Below are positions 40,605 to 49,531 of a stretch of 64,000 nt of DNA, one piece after another. The notes beneath the pieces were generated by a model. The model made no database searches. It was not told the origin of the DNA and worked only from the letters and a program-made list of their open reading frames with translations. How positions within the stretch are numbered: the stretch's first letter is position 1; the number at the start of each line of letters is the position of its first letter. This DNA comes from Kiloniellaceae bacterium. GTDB lineage: Bacteria; Pseudomonadota; Alphaproteobacteria; Kiloniellales; Kiloniellaceae. A program made the translations under genes and the position numbers. Location of the stretch: NCBI GenBank assembly GCA_009377535.1, contig WHTV01000002.1, forward strand, positions 52,352 through 116,351, given 5' to 3'.

Positions 40605-41699
40605 ATGTCCGCCACCACCAGCTCCGCCGCTTCCGGACCCCTCAGCGCCGAGTCCGGCCGCAGCCCGACACGGGCGGTGGGCCTCTGGCTGCTGGTCTGC
40701 TGCGCCATGGTGCTCGCCATGGCCGTCATCGGCGCCATCACTCGGCTCACCGAGTCCGGCCTCTCCATCATGGAGTGGGCTCCGATCAGCGGCGCCCTGC
40801 CGCCGCTCAGCCAGGCCGAGTGGCAGCGCCTCTTCGACCTCTACCGCCAGATCCCGGAATACAGCCAAGTGAACGCCGGCATGAGCCTCGAAGAGTTCAA
40901 GACGATCTTCTGGTGGGAGTACGTCCACCGCCTCTGGGGCCGCCTCATCGGCGTGGTCTTCGTGCTGCCGCTGGCCTGGTTCTGGCTGCGCGGGCGGATC
41001 GAGCGGCCGCTGCGCCGCAGGCTGCTGCTGGCGCTGGCGCTGGGCGGCGCCCAGGGCCTGCTCGGCTGGTTCATGGTGGCCTCCGGCTTTGCCGAGCGCA
41101 CCGACGTCAGCCAGTACCGCCTGACCGCCCACCTCGCCCTGGCCCTTCTCATCTACGGCTACCTCTTCTGGCTGGCGCTGGGCGTGCTCTGGCCGCGGCC
41201 GGAACGCAGCCGCGACGGCGCCGCCCTGCCGCTGCGCCGCGCGCTCTGGGTGCTGCTGGCACTGGTCGGCATCACCATCGCCTCGGGCGGCTTCGTCGCC
41301 GGCCTCAATGCCGGGCTCACCTACAACACCTTCCCGCTGATGGACGGCGACCTCATCCCGCGCGGCTACGCGGACCTCTCGCCGTGGATCGCGAACCTCT
41401 TCGAGAACATCGCCGCCGTGCAGTTCAACCACCGCCTGCTCGCGATCGCCACGGTCATCTTCGCCTTCGTGCTGTGGGGCTGGTCGCTGAGCCGCGATCT
41501 CGCGCCCGCGGCCCAAATGGGCTTTGCCGCCCTGGCCCTCCTCGCCCTCATCCAGCTCGCCCTCGGCATCACGACCCTGCTGCTGGTGGTGCCGATCCCC
41601 CTCGCGGCGGTGCACCAGGCCGGCGCCGTCCTGGTGCTGACGGCGACGCTGTGGACCCTCTACCACCTGCGCGGCCGGCCTGAGGCGGCGAAGCGATGA
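40605..41699 (+). CDS. ctaA: Heme A synthase (COX15/CtaA)
   Basis: LMVLAMAVIGAITRLTESGLSIMEWAPISGALPPLSQAEWQRLFDLYRQIPEY and FVAGLNAGLTYNTFPLMDGDLIP. Confidence 0.94.
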   Translation: MSATTSSAASGPLSAESGRSPTRAVGLWLLVCCAMVLAMAVIGAITRLTESGLSIMEWAPISGALPPLSQAEWQRLFDLYRQIPEYSQVNAGMSLEEFKTIFWWEYVHRLWGRLIGVVFVLPLAWFWLRGRIERPLRRRLLLALALGGAQGLLGWFMVASGFAERTDVSQYRLTAHLALALLIYGYLFWLALGVLWPRPERSRDGAALPLRRALWVLLALVGITIASGGFVAGLNAGLTYNTFPLMDGDLIPRGYADLSPWIANLFENIAAVQFNHRLLAIATVIFAFVLWGWSLSRDLAPAAQMGFAALALLALIQLALGITTLLLVVPIPLAAVHQAGAVLVLTATLWTLYHLRGRPEAAKR

Positions 41700-42778
41700 G
41701 CGGCGACCTGCCTCTCGCGATTCCGGAGGAGCCGCTGGCCGTCTCCGTGCTGACCGGTTTCCTCGGCAGCGGCAAGACGACGCTGCTGCGCCACCTGCTG
41801 GCCCACCCGGCGATGGAGGAAACCGCCGTCATCGTCAACGAGTTCGGCGAGATCGGCCTCGACCACCTGCTGGTGGAGCGCGCCACCGAGGACACCGTGC
41901 TGCTGAACAGCGGCTGCCTCTGCTGCACCGTGCGCGGTGACCTCGTCGTCGGCATGCGCGACCTCTTCAAGCGGCGGGTGAAGGGCGAGGTGCCGCCGTT
42001 CCAGCGCCTGGTCATCGAGACCACCGGCCTGGCCGACCCGGCGCCCATCCTGCAGACCATCATGACCGACCCGCTGCTGGCCGAGCGCTTCCGCCTCGAC
42101 GGCGTCATCGCCACGGTGGATGCGGCGGCCGGCGCCGCCACCCTCGACCGGCAGATGGAATCGGTGAAGCAGGCTGCCGTAGCCGACCGCCTCCTGCTCA
42201 CCAAGAGCGACCTCGCCGACGCCGCCAGCCGCGCTGCGCTGGAGGCGCGGCTGCGCACGCTCAATCCGGCGGCGCCGATCTACCCCGTGGTGCAGGGCGA
42301 GATCGAACCGGCGCTGCTGTTCAACGCCGGCCTCTACGACCCGACCACCAAGACCGCCGACGTGCAGGCCTGGCTGAAGGCGGAGGCCTATGACCGCGAC
42401 GACCATCATCACGACCACGGACATCACCCTCATCACGACGTGAACCGTCACGATGACTCGATCCGCGCCTTCTGCCTGACCTACGACCGGCCGCTCGACT
42501 GGGACCGCTTCAATTCCTGGGTCGAAATGCTGATTACCCTTCACGGCGGCGACATCCTGCGCATCAAGGGCCTGCTCAACGTCGCTGGCGTCGACCAGCC
42601 GATCGTCATCCACGGCGTGCAGCACGTGTTCCATCCGCCGGCACGCCTCGAGGCCTGGCCGGACGACGACCGCCGCTCACGCATCGTCTTCATCGTGCGC
42701 GACCTGAAGCCCGAAATGTTCGAGCACACCCTGAAGGCCTTCAACGAAGATTCTTCCGCGCCGCTGACACAAGTTTGA
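41696..42778 (+). CDS. COG0523/CobW family GTP-binding protein (metallochaperone)
   Basis: VLTGFLGSGKTTLLRHLLAHP, SGCLCCTVRGDL (CxCC), His-rich insert DRDDHHHDHGHHPHHDVNRHDD. Confidence 0.93.
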   Translation: MSGDLPLAIPEEPLAVSVLTGFLGSGKTTLLRHLLAHPAMEETAVIVNEFGEIGLDHLLVERATEDTVLLNSGCLCCTVRGDLVVGMRDLFKRRVKGEVPPFQRLVIETTGLADPAPILQTIMTDPLLAERFRLDGVIATVDAAAGAATLDRQMESVKQAAVADRLLLTKSDLADAASRAALEARLRTLNPAAPIYPVVQGEIEPALLFNAGLYDPTTKTADVQAWLKAEAYDRDDHHHDHGHHPHHDVNRHDDSIRAFCLTYDRPLDWDRFNSWVEMLITLHGGDILRIKGLLNVAGVDQPIVIHGVQHVFHPPARLEAWPDDDRRSRIVFIVRDLKPEMFEHTLKAFNEDSSAPLTQV

Positions 42779-42787
42779 GTGGTCGCC

Positions 42788-42816
42788 TGGGTGCTCGGGT
42801 CAAGCCCGAGCATGAC
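42788..42816. repeat. REP-like palindrome TGGGTGCTCGGGTCAAGCCCGAGCATGAC
   Basis: Inverted arms GCTCGGG/CCCGAGC; related degenerate copy at 12742..12812. Confidence 0.5.
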
Positions 42817-42827
42817 GAAGAAGAGAG

Positions 42828-45800
42828 CTAAGCCGGCTCCAGCACCATCACGAGGTCGTGGGGTTCGACGCGGTGGCCTGTGTGCGCGACCACCTCGGCG
42901 ATCTTGGCGTCCATGTCGGCGTAGACCGCCGTCTCCATCTTCATCGCCTCGATGGTGAACAGGCGGTCGCCCTGCTTCACCGCGCTGCCGGCATCGCAGA
43001 CGTTGACGATCATGCCAGGCATCGGCGCACCGACCTGCGTGGAGTCGGCGGCGTCGGCCTTGCGGCGGATCTTGCCGGAAGCCGCAATTGCCTTGTCGAG
43101 CACCTTCACGGTGCGCGGCTGGCCGTTCAGCTCGAAGAAGATGGTGCGCTGGCCGTCGTCGTCGGCATCGCTTGTGGCGAGGAAGGAGACGATGAGGATC
43201 TTGCCGCGCTCGATCTCCACCGCAATCTCCTGGCCCGGCTCCATGCCGTAGAAGTAGACGGGCGTCGGCAGCACCGAGGTATCGCTGTAGGCGCGGCGGT
43301 GGGTGGCGTAGTCGACGAAGACCTCCGGATACATCAGGTAGGAGGACAGCTCCCGCTCGCTGATGTGGCGACGCGCCTTCTTCTCCGCCTCCTTGCGGGC
43401 GGCGGCGAGGTCGGCCGGCGCCAGCAGGGCACCGCGCCGCTCTGTCAGCGGCTTCTCGCCTTTCAGGATCTTCTTCTGCAGCGCCTGCGGGAAGCCGCCG
43501 TGGGGCTGGCCCACCTCGCCGCGGAAGAGGGCGATGACCGAGGCCGGGAAGGCGATCTCCTTCTTCGGGTTCTCGATGTCCTCCGGCGTCAGGCCGTTGG
43601 ACACCATGTAGAGCGCCAGATCGCCGACCACCTTGGAAGTCGGCGTCACCTTCACGATGTCGCCGAACAGCCGGTTCACTTGGGCGTAGGCCTTCTCCAC
43701 CTCGGGCCACTTCAACGCCAGACCGAGGGAGCGCGCCTGTTCCTGCAGGTTGGTGAACTGGCCGCCCGGCATGCCGTGGTCGTAGACCGAGGAGGCGCCG
43801 GCGCGCATCTCGCTCTCGAAGGGCCGGTAGTAGCGCCGCACGCCCTCCCAGTAGATCGAGAGCTGGCGCAGCGCGCCGTGCGGCAGGCCGGGGTCGCGCG
43901 CGCTGCCTTCCAGGGCCGCGGCGATGGAGCCGAGGTTGGGCTGCGAGGTCAGGCCGCTCATGGCATCGATGGCCGCATCGGCCGCATCGACGCCGGCCTC
44001 CGCCGCCGCCAGCACCGAGGCCGCCGAGATGCCGGAGGTGTCGTGGGTGTGGAAGTGCAACGGAATGCCGACCTCCTGCTTCAGGGTCTCGACCAGCAGG
44101 CGCGCGGCGGCCGGCTTGCAGAGGCCGCCCATGTCCTTGATGCCGAGGATGTGGGCGCCGGCGGCCTCCAGTTCCTTGGCCAGCTTCACGTAGTAGTCGA
44201 GGGTGTACTTGGTCTCCTGCGGGCTCGCGAGATCGCCGGTGTAGCAGATCGCCGCCTCGCAGAGCTTGCCGGCATCGCGGATGGCGTCGATGGAGACGCG
44301 CATGTTCTCCACCCAGTTCAGCGAGTCGAAAACCCGGAAGAGATCTATCCCGGCCTCGGCCGCGCAGGCGATGAAGTGCTGCACCACGTTGTCGGGGTAG
44401 TTGGAATAGCCGACGCCGTTGGAGCCGCGCGTCAGCATCTGCAGCAGGATGTTCGGCACCGCCTCGCGCAGGTCGGCGAGGCGCTGCCAGGGGTCCTCCT
44501 TGAGAAATCGCATGGCGACGTCGAAGGTGGCGCCGCCCCAGCATTCCAGCGAGAAGAGCTCCGGCAGCAGGCGGGCGTAGTGCGGCGCCGGCGCGACGAT
44601 GTCGAAGGAGCGCATGCGGGTGGCGAAGAGCGACTGGTGGGCGTCGCGCATGGTGGTGTCGGTGATCAGCAGCCGCTTTTCTTCCAGCATCCACCGGGCG
44701 AAGCGCTCCGGCCCCAGCTCGTCGAGCTTCTGCTTGCTGCCGGGGCGCGGGTCCTGCAGGGCCTCGCCGGGCGTCACCTCCGGCAGCACCGCCGGCGGCA
44801 TCGGTCCGGGCGCCGGCCGACCTTCGACCTCCGGGTTGCCGTTCACGATGACGTCGCCGATGTAGGTCAGCAGGCGCGTGGCGCGGTCGCGACGGCGGTG
44901 GAACTGGAAGAGCTCCGGCGTCTGGTCGATGAAGCGCGTGGTCGCCTCGCCGCTCTGGAACTTCGGATGCCCAATGACCGCCTCGAGAAACCAGAGATTT
45001 GTCGCCACGCCGCGGATGCGGAACTCGCGCAGCGCCCGGTCCATGCGCGCCGTCGCCTCCGCCGCGGTCGGCGCCCAGGCCGTGACCTTCTCCAGCAGCG
45101 AGTCGTAAAAGGGCGTGATGAGCGCGCCGGAATAGGCCGTGCCGCCGTCCAGCCGGATGCCGAAGCCGGTGGCGCCGCGATAGGCAGTGATGCGCCCGTA
45201 GTCGGGGATGAACTTGTTCAGCGGATCTTCGGTGGTGATGCGGCACTGCAGGGCGTGGCCGTCGAGGCGCAGTTGATGCTGCGCCGGCACGCCGCTCTCC
45301 GGCTCGCCGATGCGCGCGCCGGCTGAGATGCGGATCTGCGCCTTCACCAGATCGACGCCGGTGACCTCCTCGGTTACCGTGTGCTCGACCTGAATGCGCG
45401 GGTTCACCTCGATGAAGTAGAGCTGGTCGGTCTCCGCATCCATGAGGAACTCGACCGTGCCGGCGCAGACGTAGCGGGCCGCCTGGGCCAGCCGCACGGC
45501 GGCGTCGCAGAGCTCCGCCCGCTTGGCCTCGCTGAGATAGGGCGCCGGCGCGCGCTCGACGATCTTCTGGTTGCGCCGCTGCATGGAGCAGTCGCGCTCG
45601 AAGAGGTGGATGATGTTGCCGTGGCGGTCGCCGAGGATCTGCACCTCCACGTGGCGGGCCTGGCGCACCAGCTTTTCCAGGAAGATCTCGTCGTTGCCGA
45701 AGGCGGCCTTGGCCTCGCGCCGGCCTGCGGCGATCTGCTCGTGCAGCTCACCGGGGCTCTCGATGACGCGCATGCCGCGCCCGCCGCCGCCCCAGCTCGC

Positions 45801-46322
45801 CTTGGCCATGATGGGATAGCCGACCCCTTCGGCGAGCCTTTCCACCTCCGCCTTGTCGTGCGGCAGCGCGCCGGTTGCCGGCATGACCGGGATGCCCGCC
45901 GTTTCGGCCAGCGCCCTTGCCGCCACCTTGGAGCCGAAGCTGCGCATGACCTCCGGCTTGGGGCCGATGAAGGTGATGCCGGCCTTCAGGCAGGCCTCCG
46001 CGAAGTCCGGGTTCTCCGAGAGAAAGCCGTAGCCGGGATGGATGGCGTCGGCCCGCGCGTCGTGGGCCACTCGCAGGATGTCGTCGATGTCGAGGTAGGC
46101 GGCCACCGGCTCCTTACCCTTGCCGACCAGGAAGGACTGGTCCGCCTTGAAGCGGTGCAGCGCGAAGCGGTCCTCGTGGGAGAAGATCGCCACCGTGCGG
46201 ATGCCGAGCTCGCTGGCCGCGCGCAGCACGCGGATGGCGATCTCGCTGCGGTTGGCCACCAGAATCTTGCGGAAGGGCGGGGCGCCGGAAAGCTTCTGGG
46301 TGCCGCTCTGGGTCGGGCTCAA
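42828..46322 (-). CDS. pyc: Pyruvate carboxylase
   Basis: Biotin carboxylase (FRKILVANRSEIAIRVLRAASELGIRTVAIFSHEDRFALHRFKADQSF), carboxyltransferase (DTTMRDAHQSLFATRMR) and biotinyl domain (IEAMKMETAV) in one polypeptide; start may be internal. Confidence 0.96.
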   Translation of the reverse strand: MSPTQSGTQKLSGAPPFRKILVANRSEIAIRVLRAASELGIRTVAIFSHEDRFALHRFKADQSFLVGKGKEPVAAYLDIDDILRVAHDARADAIHPGYGFLSENPDFAEACLKAGITFIGPKPEVMRSFGSKVAARALAETAGIPVMPATGALPHDKAEVERLAEGVGYPIMAKASWGGGGRGMRVIESPGELHEQIAAGRREAKAAFGNDEIFLEKLVRQARHVEVQILGDRHGNIIHLFERDCSMQRRNQKIVERAPAPYLSEAKRAELCDAAVRLAQAARYVCAGTVEFLMDAETDQLYFIEVNPRIQVEHTVTEEVTGVDLVKAQIRISAGARIGEPESGVPAQHQLRLDGHALQCRITTEDPLNKFIPDYGRITAYRGATGFGIRLDGGTAYSGALITPFYDSLLEKVTAWAPTAAEATARMDRALREFRIRGVATNLWFLEAVIGHPKFQSGEATTRFIDQTPELFQFHRRRDRATRLLTYIGDVIVNGNPEVEGRPAPGPMPPAVLPEVTPGEALQDPRPGSKQKLDELGPERFARWMLEEKRLLITDTTMRDAHQSLFATRMRSFDIVAPAPHYARLLPELFSLECWGGATFDVAMRFLKEDPWQRLADLREAVPNILLQMLTRGSNGVGYSNYPDNVVQHFIACAAEAGIDLFRVFDSLNWVENMRVSIDAIRDAGKLCEAAICYTGDLASPQETKYTLDYYVKLAKELEAAGAHILGIKDMGGLCKPAAARLLVETLKQEVGIPLHFHTHDTSGISAASVLAAAEAGVDAADAAIDAMSGLTSQPNLGSIAAALEGSARDPGLPHGALRQLSIYWEGVRRYYRPFESEMRAGASSVYDHGMPGGQFTNLQEQARSLGLALKWPEVEKAYAQVNRLFGDIVKVTPTSKVVGDLALYMVSNGLTPEDIENPKKEIAFPASVIALFRGEVGQPHGGFPQALQKKILKGEKPLTERRGALLAPADLAAARKEAEKKARRHISERELSSYLMYPEVFVDYATHRRAYSDTSVLPTPVYFYGMEPGQEIAVEIERGKILIVSFLATSDADDDGQRTIFFELNGQPRTVKVLDKAIAASGKIRRKADAADSTQVGAPMPGMIVNVCDAGSAVKQGDRLFTIEAMKMETAVYADMDAKIAEVVAHTGHRVEPHDLVMVLEPA

Positions 46323-46495
46323 ATCCTGCGTCCCCCTGTCACCTCTGCCCCTTAAGTCATAGGAGCGCGTTCGTCTTATTGCAGTGCAGTATAGACGAAC
46401 GCCGCGGGGAGACCCAAGGGCGACTTTGGCCGTATTGCCAGACCACTGGGTTCACGGAGCCCGGAGGCGGAAGACAACGGCGGAAGGCAGGCGCT

Positions 46496-46569
46496 TGGAG
46501 CGGGTAGCGGGAATCGAACCCGCGCGTTCAGCATGGGAAGCTGACAGGCTACCATTACATCATACCCGC
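46496..46569 (-). tRNA. tRNA-Gly (anticodon TCC)
   Basis: Minus strand GCGGGTATGATGTAATGGTAGCCTGTCAGCTTCCCATGCTGAACGCGCGGGTTCGATTCCCGCTACCCGCTCCA; cloverleaf arms pair and CCA is encoded. Confidence 0.93.
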
Positions 46570-46828
46570 CCGGGGCAGGGGCGGTCGCACCGCCTCCGGC
46601 CTTAGGATTAGTCAGCGCCCCGGCCGGATGCAAGGGGTTTTGCCGGCTTGCTGCCGATCGACGAATGACTGCAAAAAGCATCCCGAGGCGCGCTTGATCC
46701 GCAGCACACTCGCGACCATCTGAAGAGGCATAGGGAAAGTGCAGAGGGAGAGCGGTCGGTTGCCGGTGACTTCCGGCCGCTCTCCTCCCTTCGATCTGCC
46801 GGTAAGGCTCGCGCAAAGGCATTCTCTG

Positions 46829-46990
46829 ATGGCCAAGAGCACTCCGAAGCGGGACGACAAGCAAAACGGCGGCGCACCGAAGCCGCGCCCCAAAGCGCAA
46901 CCGGTCGAGGACCAGCCCAAGCTCGACATCGTCGAAGAGGCCGGCAAGGAGTCTTTCCCGGCCAGCGATCCGCCGCCCTGGACACCCTGA
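46829..46990 (+). CDS. Small basic protein with conserved ESFPASDPPPWTP C-terminal motif
   Basis: MAKSTPKRDDKQNGGAPKPRPKAQPVEDQPKLDIVEEAGKESFPASDPPPWTP. Confidence 0.65.
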   Translation: MAKSTPKRDDKQNGGAPKPRPKAQPVEDQPKLDIVEEAGKESFPASDPPPWTP

Positions 46991-47185
46991 GCCGCCGAGC
47001 GTTTCTCGAGCTGGGCCGGCGGCCAGGCACCGGCGCAGCAATCCCCCTTGATGGAACCATGACAGCGAGTTCATGAAGCTGAAAGGGTAACGCCTGTGCG
47101 GCCTTCCTATCTTCCCGGGACAGGCTGCCGGTCCCTGCGCCGCAGCCTCCGGGAGTACCGAGAGTTAACACAAGGGAGATCGAAC

Positions 47186-48652
47186 ATGTCGCTGATTGCA
47201 GCCTCACAGCGTCGCGGGGCCGGTCTGGTCGCAGCCGCCACCTTGATGTGGAGCGGCCTGGCCCTGGCCGCCCCGGCGCCGGAAAGCTTTTCCGGCCTGG
47301 CCAAGGAGGTCAGCCCGGCGGTGGTCAACATCGCCTCGACCCAGGAAGCGCGCGGGCCTCAGGGCGCCGCGCCCGGCATGCCCTTCGACCTCCCCGAAGG
47401 CTCGCCCTTCCAGGAATTCTTCGAACAGTTCCGCCAGCAGTTCGGCGACCAGGGCCAGCCGCAGCCGGCACCGCGGAGCGCCACCGCGCTGGGCTCCGGC
47501 TTCATCATCGATCCGGCGGGCTACGTGGTGACCAACAACCACGTCATCGACGGCGCCAGCGAGGTGAGCGTCCGCCTGGGCGACGACAGCACCTACCCCG
47601 CGGAAGTCGTCGGCAGCGATCCGCAGACCGATCTGGCACTGCTGAAGATCGACGCCGGCAAGCCGCTGCCGGCGCTGGAGTTCGGCAATTCCGACGCGGC
47701 GGAGGTCGGCGACTGGGTGATGGCCGTCGGCAATCCCTTCGGTCTCGGCGGCACTGTGACCGCCGGCATCATCTCGGCGCGCGGCCGCAACATCCAGGCC
47801 GGGCCCTATGACGACTTCCTGCAGGTCGACGCCTCCATCAACCGCGGCAACTCCGGCGGCCCGCTGTTCGATCTCGAGGGCAAGGTGATCGGCGTGAACA
47901 CCGCGATCTACTCGCCCAACGGGGGCAGCGTCGGCATCGGCTTCGCCACCCCCTCCAACATGGTGAAGTCCGTGGTCGCGCAGCTCCGCGAGAGCGGCTC
48001 GGTCGAGCGCGGCTGGCTCGGCGTGCAGATCCAGAACGTGACGCCGGATCTGGCCGAGGCGCTCGGCCTCGACGAGGCCGCGGGCGCCATCGTCGCCGCG
48101 GTGACGCCGGACAGCCCGGCCGAGCAAGCCGGCGTCAGGTCGGGTGACGTCATTCTCGACTTCGCCGGCCAGGACATCTCGGACGGTCGCGAACTGGCCC
48201 GTGTTGTGGCGCAGCAACCGGCCGACAGCGAGGCCGAGATGAACGTCTGGCGCGACGGCAAGGCGCAGGCCCTCAGCGTGACGACCGGACGCCAGCCGGC
48301 CGCCGATCAGCTCGCCGAATCCGCCGCGCCGACGACGCCGGGCGGCAGCTACCGTTCCTCCGCGCTGGATGCCCAGCTGGCGGCCCTGACGCCGGAGCTG
48401 CGCGCCCGCTACGGCATCACGGAAGATGCCGAGGGCGTCCTGGTACTCGACATCCAGGAAGGCTCAGTCTTCGAGGAAAGCCTGCGCCCGGGCGACATCA
48501 TCCGCAAGGTGGAGGGAACGACGGTGACCGCCCCGCAGCAGATCGAGCGCCTCGTCGATGAGGCCCGCTCCACGTCGAAGAAAGCCGTGCTGATGCTGGT
48601 CAGCCGCAACGGCGCCGATCTCTTCCTCGGCCTCAAGCTCAGCGTCGCCTAG
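47186..48652 (+). CDS. Do family serine endopeptidase (DegP/HtrA-like)
   Basis: Signal peptide, His/Asp/Ser motifs VVTNNHVIDGA, TDLALLKID, NRGNSGGPLFDLEG, two PDZ domains. Confidence 0.94.
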   Translation: MSLIAASQRRGAGLVAAATLMWSGLALAAPAPESFSGLAKEVSPAVVNIASTQEARGPQGAAPGMPFDLPEGSPFQEFFEQFRQQFGDQGQPQPAPRSATALGSGFIIDPAGYVVTNNHVIDGASEVSVRLGDDSTYPAEVVGSDPQTDLALLKIDAGKPLPALEFGNSDAAEVGDWVMAVGNPFGLGGTVTAGIISARGRNIQAGPYDDFLQVDASINRGNSGGPLFDLEGKVIGVNTAIYSPNGGSVGIGFATPSNMVKSVVAQLRESGSVERGWLGVQIQNVTPDLAEALGLDEAAGAIVAAVTPDSPAEQAGVRSGDVILDFAGQDISDGRELARVVAQQPADSEAEMNVWRDGKAQALSVTTGRQPAADQLAESAAPTTPGGSYRSSALDAQLAALTPELRARYGITEDAEGVLVLDIQEGSVFEESLRPGDIIRKVEGTTVTAPQQIERLVDEARSTSKKAVLMLVSRNGADLFLGLKLSVA

Positions 48653-48835
48653 GTTTCCCGTCCCCCCTGGGAACCTGCCCTCCCGATGCTGGGCGCGCAG
48701 GGCCGTTCGGCAACCGCCGGACGGCCCTGCGCCTGTCTCGAGGACCCGCCGGCGAGGGCAAGAGAGCTTGCACCTGCGATGCCGCAACCCCCATATAGGA
48801 CCGACCAAGAGCGCCACACCGCCTGGCCGCATCCA

Positions 48836-49528
48836 ATGAGCGACGGATCGATGCGTATCCTGGTCATCGAAGACGACAAGAAGACTGCCGACTACATCCT
48901 GAAGGGCCTCGCCGAGTGCGGCTACACCGCCGACTGGGCGCCCGACGGCCACGCCGGCCTGCACCAGGCCACCAGTGGCAAGTATGACGCCGTGGTGGTC
49001 GACCGCATGTTGCCGGGGGTCGACGGCCTGGCCATCGTGAAGGCGCTGCGCGCGGCGGAGATCGGCGTGCCGGTGCTGATCCTCAGCGCGCTGGCGCATG
49101 TCGACGAGCGGGTCACCGGCCTGCGGGCCGGCGGCGACGACTATCTCTCCAAGCCCTTCGCTTTCTCCGAGCTGCATGCCCGGCTGGAGGCGCTGCTGCG
49201 CCGGCCGCGCGCCATCACCCAGCAGACTCAGTTGCAGGTCGAGGACCTAGTGATGGACCTGCTGACCCGCAAGGTGACCCGCGCCGGCAGGTCCATCGAC
49301 CTCAGGCCGCAGGAGCTCAAGCTCCTGGAGTATCTCATGCGCCATGCCGGCGAGGTGGTCACCCGCACGATGCTCTTCGAGGGCGTGTGGGATTTCCACT
49401 TCGACCCGCAGACCAATGTGGTCGACGTCCACATCAGCCGCCTGCGCCAGAAGATCGACAAGGGCTTCGGCAAGCCGCTGATCCATACCCACCGCGGGGG
49501 TGGCTACTGTATCGGCCCAGACTCCTAG
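48836..49528 (+). CDS. OmpR-type response regulator
   Basis: MRILVIEDDKKTADYILKGLAECGYTADWAPDG ... VVDRMLPGVDGL ... winged-helix C-term TNVVDVHISRLRQKIDKGF. Confidence 0.94.
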   Translation: MSDGSMRILVIEDDKKTADYILKGLAECGYTADWAPDGHAGLHQATSGKYDAVVVDRMLPGVDGLAIVKALRAAEIGVPVLILSALAHVDERVTGLRAGGDDYLSKPFAFSELHARLEALLRRPRAITQQTQLQVEDLVMDLLTRKVTRAGRSIDLRPQELKLLEYLMRHAGEVVTRTMLFEGVWDFHFDPQTNVVDVHISRLRQKIDKGFGKPLIHTHRGGGYCIGPDS

Positions 49529-49531
49529 CCG

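Noticed and set aside
42541-45246. 901-aa alternative-frame ORF within pyruvate carboxylase
   Set aside because: Same strand, wrong frame; Arg/Pro/Ala-rich frame-shadow translation, whereas the pyc frame is unambiguous.
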